A DNA stretch of 42,242 nucleotides from Terriglobia bacterium. Its GTDB lineage: Bacteria; Acidobacteriota; Terriglobia; Bryobacterales; Bryobacteraceae. The position numbers were made by a program, and so were the translations under genes. The first letter of the stretch is position 1. Every line of letters starts with the position of its first letter. Of this stretch, positions 25,813 to 33,767 are shown piece after piece. The stretch spans positions 1-42,242 of the forward strand of contig PSRJ01000013.1 of assembly GCA_003175985.1 (NCBI GenBank). Direction: 5' to 3'. The notes under the pieces were generated by a model. The model was given only the letters and a program-made list of their open reading frames with translations. It searched no databases and was not told the DNA's origin.

Positions 25813-28064
25813 TTGACTCCTCCGCGAAGCGCGAGCCGGCGCCGCACAAACGGGCCGCGGCGGTTATCTTACTGATCGTTCTGATGGTGAATGCAGCCGC
25901 GCTCTGGCCCGAGCTTTCGGTTGCGCGCGTCGATCTTAACGACAATGTGTCGCACTTCACTCTGATTGAGGGAATGGTTCAGGCTATCGAGCGCGGGCAG
26001 AACCCGCTGGATTTTTGGAGCCCCGAAGCGGCGCTCGGGTATCCGGAAATTCGCACCTATCAGCTCCTGGCTCACGCCCTGGTCGTATTTATCTATTTTG
26101 CTTTGGGTAAGGCCGTTTCGCTGATGACGGTCTTTGTATGGGTCCGGTATCTGTCGCTGGTCCTGTTGCCGCTGAGTTTCTACGCGGCAGTCCTGCTGCT
26201 GGAGCTGCCGCCGCTCACGGCTGCCGCCGCGGCGTTGCTGGCGCCACTCATATCGACGTCGGGCCTTTTTGGCGTCGAGTACTACAGCTTTGTCTGGAGG
26301 GGTCTGGGACTGTTTCCGCAAGCTGTGGCAACCCACTTTCTCCTGCTCTCGATCGGCATGGCATTCCGTGCGCTCCGCCGCGGCACGTCGATCGTGCTGA
26401 GCGGATTCCTGCTCGGAATTACCGCGGCCTGCCATCTCATCTACGGGTATATGGGCGCTCTCACCGTATGCCTTCTTGCGCTGCTGCCCGATCGTGACGT
26501 GCCGCGCTCCACGCGCATACTGCGCACCGTGGTAATCGGAGCTGTAACCGCTATCCTCTGCGTCTATCAGTTGGTCCCGTTATATCTCGACCGCGCCATT
26601 ATCAACCACAGTATTGTCGAACCGGCCTGGAAGTGGGATTCGTTTGGCGCGGCCCAGGTTCTGCAGTGGCTGTTCACGGGCGGTCTGCTGGATTACGGCA
26701 GGCTTCCGGTGCTCACGCTATTGACCTTCGCAGGCGTTGCCGTGATCCTGTGGCGCTTCCGCGACACGCGCCGGTTGCCTCCCGCCGATAGTTTTGTTCT
26801 TGCCGGCGCGGTCTTCTGGATTCTCGTTTTTTTCGGCCGCCCCTTCTGGGGTCCACTGCTGATCCTGCTGGGTGTCTCGCCGGACATGCACGTGCACCGC
26901 GTCTCCGGCGGCGTGCACATCTTCCTCATCTTCCTGGCGGCCCTGGGGCTCGCGTTTCTTTGGCAGGAGGCCGCAGGGCGCTGGCACGCCGCAGTGGCCG
27001 TGATCGGAACCGGAGTGTTGTTGGCCGCCCCCGTGCTGACCACCGCTCAATACCTTGCCGGTGATGCGGAAGGAGGAACGCAGAACCTCGCGCAATATGT
27101 CAGCCAGGCGAATGTGATCGGGGCCGTAGTGGCCGATCTCAAAGGCCACGGGGGACGTACTTATGCGGGGCTAAGCACGGGCTGGGGTGCTAAATTCGAA
27201 GTCGGCGCCGTTCCGATTTATGCCGTCCTCAGCGTGCACCAGGTTCCGACTGTGTCCATTCTGTACCACACCATGGCGCTTCCGGGCGACATCATGGCGC
27301 ATTTCGACGAGCGCAAGCCTATGCAATATCGCTTGTTCGACATTCGCAGTGTGCTGGTGCCTGAAGTCCTGCGGCCATCATTGCCGGCATTTCTTATGCC
27401 GCGCTCTCAGATCGGACGGTTTGTGATCCTCGATGCTCCGGGCGGCGGCTATTTCGATGTGGTCGATGCTCCCGCGGCAGTTACCGTGAATCGCGGCAGC
27501 TTCTACCAATTGAACAAGCTTTGGCTGGAAAGCAATTGGCTCGAAAACAAGGCTCACCTGTACCTCGACTTCTTTCACGATGCGCCGGCAGGACTGCCTC
27601 ATTCGTCCGCCGAGAGCAGCTTGCCGCAAATCTCTTTTCCGGTGGGGGGGCCGGGCCAGGTCCGCAGCCAGAGTGAAGACGCCGGTGTGTACCGTGCGGA
27701 AGTGGAAGCCACGCGGGCGGGTTTCGCGCTATTCAAGATGACCTGGCATCCCGAGTGGAAGGCCTCGGTCGACGGCAAGCTGGTGAAGACCGCCATGCTC
27801 TCCCCGGGCTTTATCGGCATCCCGGTCATGCAAGGCCGGCATGCCATTGAATGCCGATACGAACCCGGCAACTGGAAAATCTGGCTGGCCCTGGCAGGTA
27901 CATTCGTCGTGCTGCTGCTGCTGGCGGCCGAGCGCTTTGGAAAGCTGCCTCGAATCGGCGCGGCCTTGCTGCCTGCTGATATTGCGCCACCAGCCGAAGA
28001 GCCAGTGGAGACGGCAGCTACAAAGCTCCAGCCGCGCAAGCGCCGGCCAAAAGCCGCCAGGTAG
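25809..28064 (+). CDS. Large polytopic membrane protein, GT-C-like (PTPS-related family)
   Basis: A 751-aa protein with about 11 helices in residues 15-430 and a soluble C-terminal domain (about 440-690) followed by a last helix (about 690-715) and a basic tail. The N-terminal loop DLNDNVSHFTLIEGM with nearby HP-like GYPEIRTYQ resembles the '6-pyruvoyl-tetrahydropterin synthase-related' membrane family, which shares topology with GT-C glycosyltransferases. Despite the name, no pterin role is implied. Coupled with the preceding GT39-like gene, suggesting joint glycan or lipid-sugar transfer at the membrane. The assignment is by layout and motif only. Confidence 0.75.
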   Translation: MIDSSAKREPAPHKRAAAVILLIVLMVNAAALWPELSVARVDLNDNVSHFTLIEGMVQAIERGQNPLDFWSPEAALGYPEIRTYQLLAHALVVFIYFALGKAVSLMTVFVWVRYLSLVLLPLSFYAAVLLLELPPLTAAAAALLAPLISTSGLFGVEYYSFVWRGLGLFPQAVATHFLLLSIGMAFRALRRGTSIVLSGFLLGITAACHLIYGYMGALTVCLLALLPDRDVPRSTRILRTVVIGAVTAILCVYQLVPLYLDRAIINHSIVEPAWKWDSFGAAQVLQWLFTGGLLDYGRLPVLTLLTFAGVAVILWRFRDTRRLPPADSFVLAGAVFWILVFFGRPFWGPLLILLGVSPDMHVHRVSGGVHIFLIFLAALGLAFLWQEAAGRWHAAVAVIGTGVLLAAPVLTTAQYLAGDAEGGTQNLAQYVSQANVIGAVVADLKGHGGRTYAGLSTGWGAKFEVGAVPIYAVLSVHQVPTVSILYHTMALPGDIMAHFDERKPMQYRLFDIRSVLVPEVLRPSLPAFLMPRSQIGRFVILDAPGGGYFDVVDAPAAVTVNRGSFYQLNKLWLESNWLENKAHLYLDFFHDAPAGLPHSSAESSLPQISFPVGGPGQVRSQSEDAGVYRAEVEATRAGFALFKMTWHPEWKASVDGKLVKTAMLSPGFIGIPVMQGRHAIECRYEPGNWKIWLALAGTFVVLLLLAAERFGKLPRIGAALLPADIAPPAEEPVETAATKLQPRKRRPKAAR

Positions 28065-28562
28065 TCACTCGGACATGATCGGTTCGGCAGGCTCGTGCGG
28101 CGCCGCCTGCAATTGGGGATTGCGCATCAGCAGGCGGGCACAGGTATTCCAGCGCAGCACGGCGTCGTCGTTTTGTGGAGGCCGGATCGCTTCGGCCTTC
28201 TCGTACCAGGACATGGCCTCATGCAGCCACTCATAGATGATCGGAGCGGTGCCATGGCGAGATTGCCGCAGCAGGCATTGGGCGCGGCGCTCCGAAATGA
28301 TCCCCGAGTAGTAGGCGCGGTCGTATTCTTCACGCAGCCGCGGTATCAGGTTCTTCGCCTCATCCACGGGCTGCATACCATGGTCGAATTGATCCGTCAG
28401 CGCCAGGATCAGCGTGATCAGAGCCGTTTCATTTTCGGGATCGATGCGCAGCACGTCCTGGCAGATACTCTCGCTCTGCCAGGGTTCGTGGAGCAGCCGG
28501 TAACGCTCCGCTTTGGCTAGCGCTCCGGGGATGGCGTCCCGGTGTAGCGATTTCAGTTCCAT
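28065..28562 (-). CDS. Small helical-repeat protein of unknown function, downstream of sdhB
   Basis: A 165-aa, predominantly helical protein whose spacing (QSESICQDVLRIDPENETAL, AMSWYEKAEAIRPPQND) looks like two or three TPR units. No signal peptide. ATG at 28562 begins one base after the sdhB stop; an in-frame GTG at 28574 overlaps sdhB. It is the last cistron of the sdh operon. A role in succinate dehydrogenase assembly or regulation is only suggested by position. Confidence 0.75.
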   Translation of the reverse strand: MELKSLHRDAIPGALAKAERYRLLHEPWQSESICQDVLRIDPENETALITLILALTDQFDHGMQPVDEAKNLIPRLREEYDRAYYSGIISERRAQCLLRQSRHGTAPIIYEWLHEAMSWYEKAEAIRPPQNDDAVLRWNTCARLLMRNPQLQAAPHEPAEPIMSE

Positions 28563-28563
28563 T

Positions 28564-29310
28564 TCACTTGGCACCGATAATCTTCATCACCAATTTTCGC
28601 AGGGGATCGTAATATTCGTCTACCACCCGCTCCTTGAGCGGAATGATCGCGTTCTCGGTGATGGTGATCTCTTCGGGACAGACCTTGCGGCAGCACGTGG
28701 TGATGTTGCAGTAACCCACGTTGTGCTTGTCTTTTAAGTCCTCGGTGCGCGTGTCGGTATCCAGCGGGTGCATCTCCAGCGCCGCCGTGTGCACAAAGAA
28801 CCGTGGCCCGATGAACTGGTCGAATTTCTTGTGCTCACGCAGGACGTGGCAGACATCCTGGCACAGAAAGCACTCGATGCACTTGCGGAACTCCTGAATC
28901 CGGTTCACGTCCTTCTGTCCCATGCGCCAGGAGCCATCCGAAAAATCGGGTTTGCGCGGAGCGAATTTGCGGATCGTCTTCTTCACATGGAAATTCCAGG
29001 AGACATCCGTCGCCAGGTCTTTAATCAGTGGAAATGTGCGCATGGGCTCGACAGTCACCGCCTGCGTAAGATCCAGCGTGCTGAGCCGCGTCATGCACAT
29101 GAGCTTGGGATTGCCGTTGATCTCCGAGGAGCACGAACCGCACTTGCCGGCTTTGCAATTCCAGCGCACGGCCATGTCGTTTGCTTGTTCCGCCTGGACC
29201 TTGAGCACGGCATCCAGCACTACCATTCCTTCGGACACTTCCGTGGTGTAGTCCTGGAACTTGCCGCCCCGGTCATTCCCGCGCCAGATCCGAAAGGTTG
29301 CGGTCGCCAT
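28564..29310 (-). CDS. sdhB: Succinate dehydrogenase/fumarate reductase iron-sulfur subunit
   Basis: A 248-aa electron-transfer subunit. The N-terminal ferredoxin domain has the [2Fe-2S] cysteines 52, 57, 60 and 72 (CKAGKCGSC and a later Cys). The C-terminal domain carries CIECFLCQDVC (144, 147, 150, 154) and CNITTCCRKVC (201, 206/207, 211) for the [4Fe-4S] and the third cluster. It moves electrons from the flavin in SdhA to the quinone site. It overlaps sdhA by one base. Confidence 0.96.
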   Translation of the reverse strand: MATATFRIWRGNDRGGKFQDYTTEVSEGMVVLDAVLKVQAEQANDMAVRWNCKAGKCGSCSSEINGNPKLMCMTRLSTLDLTQAVTVEPMRTFPLIKDLATDVSWNFHVKKTIRKFAPRKPDFSDGSWRMGQKDVNRIQEFRKCIECFLCQDVCHVLREHKKFDQFIGPRFFVHTAALEMHPLDTDTRTEDLKDKHNVGYCNITTCCRKVCPEEITITENAIIPLKERVVDEYYDPLRKLVMKIIGAK

Positions 29311-31130
29311 TACTTCATCTCCTCGATCACCTGCTTCAATTCGTGGGGCATCTCAGCTAATGGTTCTCGCGTGATCTGCATCCCGCCATCGCGACCCTGC
29401 CGGACCAGTATGTTGAACTTGCCGTATTCGGGGTTCTTTTCGGGCCAGTCGTCACGGAAGTGCGCGCCGCGGCTTTCCTCGCGTTCCAAGGCGGCGCGGG
29501 TTATGGCCTCGGAAACTGATAGCAGATTGGGAAGATCCATGGCGGTGTGCCACCCGTTGTTGAATTCGCGGTTGCCGTTGACACCCGCCCGGGAGGCTCG
29601 CTCTCGTAACTTTTGAATTCCCTCCAGGGCCTGCTTCATCTCCGATTCTTTCCGCACGATTCCAACGAGGTCCTGCATCATCGACTGAAGGTCGTGTTGG
29701 ATCTGGTAGGCTCCTTCGGCCCCGGCTTTCTGCCCTCGCTCAAACGGCAGCAGTGCCTCGCGGGCCGCGCGCTCTACCTGGACCGAATCGACCGCAATAT
29801 CGCCGTTCTCTTTGGCGAAGCATGCCGCATACTGCCCGGCCCGTTTGCCAAAGACCAGCAAATCGGAAAGCGAATTGCCGCCCAGCCGGTTCGCTCCATG
29901 CAGTCCCGCAGCGCACTCGCCGGCGGCGAACAGCCCGGGCACGCTGGACATTTGCGTCTCCGCATCTACCCGCACACCGCCCATCATGTAATGCGTGGTG
30001 GGGCCGATCTCCATGGGCTCTTTTGTGATATCGATATCTGCGAGTTGTTTGAACTGATGGTACATACTGGGCAGTTTGCGCTTGATGTGCTCCTCTGAGT
30101 TGGGAAGCTTCTCCTTGATCCAGGAAATGTCCAGGTACACTCCGCCATGCGGACTGCCACGGCCTTCCTTGATCTCGCGCACGATGCAGCGCGCCACATG
30201 ATCGCGTGTGAGCAGCTCCGGCGGGCGGCGGGCGTTCTTGTCGCCCTGCGTGTAGCGCCACCCTTCCTCGGGATTATCGGCCGTCTGGTTGCGATAGTTC
30301 TCGGGAATGTCGTCAAACATGAAGCGGCGGCCGTGACTGTTGCGGAGCACGCCCCCCTCGCCGCGCACTCCTTCGGTCACTAAAATACCCTGCACACTGG
30401 GCGGCCACACCATGCCGGTTGGATGGAACTGCACGAACTCCATGTCCATGAGTGTGGCCCCGGCGTGATATGCGAGAGCATGCCCATCGCCCGTGTATTC
30501 CCAGCTATTGCTGGTGATCCGGTAGGCGCGTCCGATGCCACCCGTCGCCAGCACGACTGCTTTAGCCGGAAACAACAGGAAATGACCACGCTCGCGGTCG
30601 TAACCGAAGGCCCCCGCCACTCGCCCGCCGTCCATCAGCAGCGTCAGAACGGTGCACTCCATGTGGACTTCCATGCCCTGATGGATCCCGTGGTCCTGGA
30701 GCGTGCGGATCATTTCCAGCCCCGTGCGGTCGCCCACATGTGCGAGCCGGGGATAACGATGACCGCCGAAATTCCGCTGGAGGATACGGCCTTCCTTGGT
30801 GCGATCGAATACCGCGCCCCAGGCTTCCAGTTCGCGCACCCGGTCGGGCGCTTCCTTCGCATGTAATTCGGCCATGCGCCAGTTGTTGATGTACTGGCCG
30901 CCACGCATGGTATCGGAGAAGTGGACTCTCCAGTTGTCGCGCTCGTCGACGTTGCCGAGAGCCGCGGCTACTCCTCCCTCAGCCATTACGGTGTGGGCCT
31001 TGCCCAACAGCGATTTGGTGATGACTCCCACCCTGGCTCCGGCCGCTGATGCCTCGATGGCAGTACGTAAACCCGAGCCGCCCGCGCCGATCACCAGAAC
31101 GTCGTAGGCGTGCGTCTGATATTCCGCCAT
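29310..31130 (-). CDS. sdhA: Succinate dehydrogenase/fumarate reductase flavoprotein subunit
   Basis: A 606-aa flavoprotein that oxidises succinate to fumarate in the citric acid cycle. The FAD Rossmann motif VIGAGGSG is at about 13-20, the likely covalent-flavin His46 lies in KAHTVMAEGG, and the active-site blocks QFHPTGM and RGEGGVLRN are intact, as is HGANRLGGNSL. The open frame extends 71 codons into sdhC, but the conserved protein begins with MAEYQTHAYD at 31130, whose ATG overlaps the sdhC stop (TGATG). Confidence 0.97.
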   Translation of the reverse strand: MAEYQTHAYDVLVIGAGGSGLRTAIEASAAGARVGVITKSLLGKAHTVMAEGGVAAALGNVDERDNWRVHFSDTMRGGQYINNWRMAELHAKEAPDRVRELEAWGAVFDRTKEGRILQRNFGGHRYPRLAHVGDRTGLEMIRTLQDHGIHQGMEVHMECTVLTLLMDGGRVAGAFGYDRERGHFLLFPAKAVVLATGGIGRAYRITSNSWEYTGDGHALAYHAGATLMDMEFVQFHPTGMVWPPSVQGILVTEGVRGEGGVLRNSHGRRFMFDDIPENYRNQTADNPEEGWRYTQGDKNARRPPELLTRDHVARCIVREIKEGRGSPHGGVYLDISWIKEKLPNSEEHIKRKLPSMYHQFKQLADIDITKEPMEIGPTTHYMMGGVRVDAETQMSSVPGLFAAGECAAGLHGANRLGGNSLSDLLVFGKRAGQYAACFAKENGDIAVDSVQVERAAREALLPFERGQKAGAEGAYQIQHDLQSMMQDLVGIVRKESEMKQALEGIQKLRERASRAGVNGNREFNNGWHTAMDLPNLLSVSEAITRAALEREESRGAHFRDDWPEKNPEYGKFNILVRQGRDGGMQITREPLAEMPHELKQVIEEMK

Positions 31131-31924
31131 CAGAGGATTCTCCAGTCGGTAATTACGCCGCTGGCGCACAAGCGAATGTATATGTCGGAGATTCCTACGG
31201 AGAAGAGACTGAACCACGCCCAACGCTGGTGCTTGCTGTTCAGACAGCTCACACAATCGTAGCTTTTGGCGCGAAACGCGGAGAGCATATCGAACCGGCC
31301 GCCCACCAGGTGCCGCAGCGAGTGGCAGCCCAACGCATAGCAACCCAGAAAAAACACATTGGCCGCGAGAATGACCGTGCCCAAGCCGATCCCGAATCTT
31401 TCACGCCCGGAGGCATCGGCGAACCAGAGGGCTTTCCACACATCGTGCGCCAGTAAGATCAAGAACAGCAGAGCCACGTACAGGAAATAGCGATGGACGT
31501 TGTGCAGGATCAGCGGAAAATGGCGTTCGCCCAAGTAGAGCTTGCGAGGTTCTCCCACCGTGCACGACGGCGGGTCCGCCCAAAATGCCTTATAGTAAGC
31601 TCCCCGGTAGTAATAACAGGTGAGGCGAAACAGGCCGGGAAACGGCAAAATCAGCAGTGCCGGCGACCAGGGGAGCCAACTGAACCACCAGGCCGGCTTC
31701 GGTCCGAACCACGCATGCGGCGAATCGCCAAACAGTTCCGGCGAATAGAACGGCGAAAGGTACGGACCGTAATAGTAATTCTTGCCCTGGAACGCGGCCC
31801 ACGTGGTGTAAACGACAAACGCGGAAAGGCCGAGAAAAACGAGGAGGGGCGAAACCCACCATCGATCGCGCCGCAATGTTTGACCAAAGCGGCGCCGTTC
31901 CCAGGACACCTGGGCAAAAGCCAT
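31130..31924 (-). CDS. sdhC: Succinate dehydrogenase membrane anchor, Cys/His-rich type
   Basis: A 264-aa protein with about five hydrophobic helices, longer than classical three-helix SdhC. It is recognised by position before sdhAB and by segments such as PGLFRLTCYYYRGAYY and DPPSCTVGEPRK, which I associate with anchors of mycobacterial Sdh1-like complexes. Cys103, Cys121, Cys195, Cys200, His201, His205, Cys224 and Cys227 and the HNVHRYF block (His141, His144) are possible metal or heme ligands. No separate SdhD is present. ATG at 31924 is chosen over the one at 31942 because it has GGAGGGA at suitable spacing. Confidence 0.82.
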   Translation of the reverse strand: MAFAQVSWERRRFGQTLRRDRWWVSPLLVFLGLSAFVVYTTWAAFQGKNYYYGPYLSPFYSPELFGDSPHAWFGPKPAWWFSWLPWSPALLILPFPGLFRLTCYYYRGAYYKAFWADPPSCTVGEPRKLYLGERHFPLILHNVHRYFLYVALLFLILLAHDVWKALWFADASGRERFGIGLGTVILAANVFFLGCYALGCHSLRHLVGGRFDMLSAFRAKSYDCVSCLNSKHQRWAWFSLFSVGISDIYIRLCASGVITDWRIL

Positions 31925-31942
31925 GATCTGAGATCCCTCCAT

Positions 31943-31965
31943 GACCCGCCTCGAAGAGACGGGTC
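31943..31965 (-). promoter_or_regulatory. Inverted repeat at sdhC transcription start
   Basis: GACCCGTCTC and GAGGCGGGTC form a 10-bp stem (one T-G pair) with a three-base loop, spanning the predicted start point and the 5' leader. It could be an operator or a protective 5' hairpin. Confidence 0.45.
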
Positions 31966-31969
31966 CCTC

Positions 31970-31999
31970 ATAATAGCGAGTCGCTCATGAATTTTTCAA
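31970..31999 (-). promoter_or_regulatory. Sigma-70-type promoter of sdhCAB
   Basis: On the minus strand TTGAAA (31994-31999) and TATTAT (31970-31975) are separated by 18 bases, a good housekeeping promoter. The leader to the sdhC ATG is about 39 bases. Confidence 0.6.
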
Positions 32000-32084
32000 C
32001 CTGAGCGGCCTTTCTTCCATAGTACGGAAATCCAATGGCTCAGTTGAACCGTATCTACGAGCAGACCCTGGAGGGGGTCGCGAA

Positions 32085-32471
32085 ATGTCAACAGCAACCG
32101 TAACAACTGCCGCCCAGGCAGTGCGAGCGTTGGAAGCCCAATTCGAGCGCCTGGCCAATGCCAACGATGCCGCCGGCATCACGAGTACGTTTTACGCGGA
32201 TAACGCGCGGCTACTTCCGCCCAATGCACCCATGGTCGAAGGCCATGCAGCAATCCTGGACTTCTGGAAAGCCTTTCTGGCCGCCGGCCAGTCGGATGTC
32301 CGCTTGGAGACCGCAGACGTAATCGCGTCGGGCGACCTGGCTTACAGCATCGGCAACTACGGCCACACCACCGGCGGCGTCCGGCACACAGGCAAGTACG
32401 TCGTGGTTTACCAGCGGCAGGCGGACGGCGGCTACAAGGCTGTGGCCGATTCGTTCAACAGCAACGAGTAG
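32085..32471 (+). CDS. SnoaL/DUF4440-like protein (NTF2 fold)
   Basis: A 128-aa protein with an N-terminal helix (about 8-28), the typical DAAGITSTFYADNARLLPPNAP segment, and C-terminal strands ending FNSNE. NTF2-like proteins of this size act as isomerases, hydrolases, or non-catalytic binding domains; the substrate cannot be inferred. A GGAGGG ribosome-binding site precedes the ATG. It converges on the next gene with three bases between stops. Confidence 0.85.
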   Translation: MSTATVTTAAQAVRALEAQFERLANANDAAGITSTFYADNARLLPPNAPMVEGHAAILDFWKAFLAAGQSDVRLETADVIASGDLAYSIGNYGHTTGGVRHTGKYVVVYQRQADGGYKAVADSFNSNE

Positions 32472-32474
32472 CTC

Positions 32475-32909
32475 TCACGCTCCCGGCTTGGGCGCCACCA
32501 GGTTCACTTTCACCGGCTTGGCGCCCGGCTGGGCCTTCATCACTTTACAGATCAGTTCCAGCCGTTCCGAAGCCGTAATCACGCGCGTTAGATTCCGCTC
32601 CGTGTCGATGCCCGTCAGCACCGCCACACTCCACGCGGGCACGTAGACTTCCATTACGCGCATGGTTTCCATCCCGTTGTGGAATAGCACTACAAGCTCT
32701 TCATCCTCTTTGAGTGCTCGCTGCATGGCCTGGATCTGCCCCAGGATGGTGGCACAAATGTTCTCGCCGGGAGCCGCCGCCGGGCGGGCGTTCTTGACGG
32801 CCTCGGAAACCTGCGCGGCGTCTGGCGGCCGAAGCGAATCCAGCATGTCCTTGACCGGCGCCTTCAGGGCTTGCTGCGCGATCTGCTTGGTGAACTCTCC
32901 CAGTGCCAT
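32475..32909 (-). CDS. Conserved-looking protein of unknown function
   Basis: A 144-aa cytoplasmic protein, helical at its N-terminus (about 1-70), with beta-type segments in the second half (VVLFHNGMETMRVMEVYV, WSVAVLTGID, KVNLVAPK). I do not recognise the family. Codon use and composition are like the neighbours. The ATG at 32909 has AGGAG three bases upstream and a TG-A-TAGGAT extended -10 nine bases upstream, so it may be near-leaderless. Confidence 0.75.
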   Translation of the reverse strand: MALGEFTKQIAQQALKAPVKDMLDSLRPPDAAQVSEAVKNARPAAAPGENICATILGQIQAMQRALKEDEELVVLFHNGMETMRVMEVYVPAWSVAVLTGIDTERNLTRVITASERLELICKVMKAQPGAKPVKVNLVAPKPGA

Positions 32910-32918
32910 GGCTCCTAG

Positions 32919-32927
32919 ATCCTATCA
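32919..32927 (-). promoter_or_regulatory. Extended -10 (TG-A-TAGGAT) before unknown gene
   Basis: TGATAGGAT on the minus strand ends nine bases before the ATG at 32909. Confidence 0.4.
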
Positions 32928-33137
32928 CGCCAAACTCCTGCCTATCGATAGATAACGGCTCGAAATGGCCATAAATAACTGACTCGGAAGGGCCTTGGGG
33001 GATTCTGCATCACACCAGAAGATAGAACGCAGCAGGCTTGGTAGACGAGGGTCTTCACATGATCGGCGCCCGGGTTAGTCGCCTGAAAATGAACCGCGAA
33101 CGAGGCTGCGACAAAACTAGGGAGATTAAGGTCCGGC

Positions 33138-33752
33138 TTGATAAAAACTCTTCTGCTCGGTCTCGTGCTGGCTGCTATACCTGCGCTGGGTCATGATGGG
33201 GCTGGATCCATCCAGCTTTACATCGACTTTCATCAAATACCGCCTGATGCCGTAGTTAACTCCGTCCGCAACGAGTTGGCACGAATCATGTCGCCCATGG
33301 GCTTGGTATTCAACTGGAGTCTATTGGCCGAAAACCGGGGAAACGGACTCTCTGCACGGTTGGCGGTTGTCCGTTTTAAGGGCCAATGTGACGCGGCCAA
33401 TTTGACCGCGCTGAACTCACGCTCCGGTGTGCTGGGATGGACGTATATGACCGATGGAGTCATTCAGCCGTTCACCGATATCGATTGCGATAGTATCCGA
33501 GCGTTCCTCGGCGGCGATCTGGCTACAGGTCCGAAGGAAGACCACGAACGAACCTACGGCCGGGCGGTCGGACGCGTCCTGGCCCATGAGCTGTACCACA
33601 TTTTTGTCAAGACCGCCCGTCACAGCTCGCGAGGTGTTGCGAAACCCTACTACAGCGTGCAGGAATTGCTGTCGAGAGATTTCCAGTTCGAGCAGAAAGA
33701 GTGTGACGAGCTGCGCAGATACTGGTCGGACCTGGTCACTACCGGTTTTTGA
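33138..33752 (+). CDS. Secreted HExxH putative metallopeptidase
   Basis: A 204-aa protein with a short signal peptide (about 1-18). The C-terminal half contains HELYHIFVKTARH (His150, Glu151, His154, His162), the zinc-binding HExxH with a third His at a metzincin-like but not identical spacing (eight residues after the second His, without the usual Gly). Two further Cys pairs (about 84 and 117, 189) may be structural. No known peptidase family is confirmed. The start is TTG at 33138, with AAGG seven bases before it; upstream in-frame ATG is absent. It converges on the downstream ABC exporter. Confidence 0.78.
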   Translation: MIKTLLLGLVLAAIPALGHDGAGSIQLYIDFHQIPPDAVVNSVRNELARIMSPMGLVFNWSLLAENRGNGLSARLAVVRFKGQCDAANLTALNSRSGVLGWTYMTDGVIQPFTDIDCDSIRAFLGGDLATGPKEDHERTYGRAVGRVLAHELYHIFVKTARHSSRGVAKPYYSVQELLSRDFQFEQKECDELRRYWSDLVTTGF

Positions 33753-33767
33753 AAGCTGCTGGCGGGA

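Noticed and set aside
31131-31343. 71-codon N-terminal extension of SdhA
   Set aside because: It overlaps sdhC out of frame and does not resemble SdhA; the conserved protein starts at the ATG at 31130.
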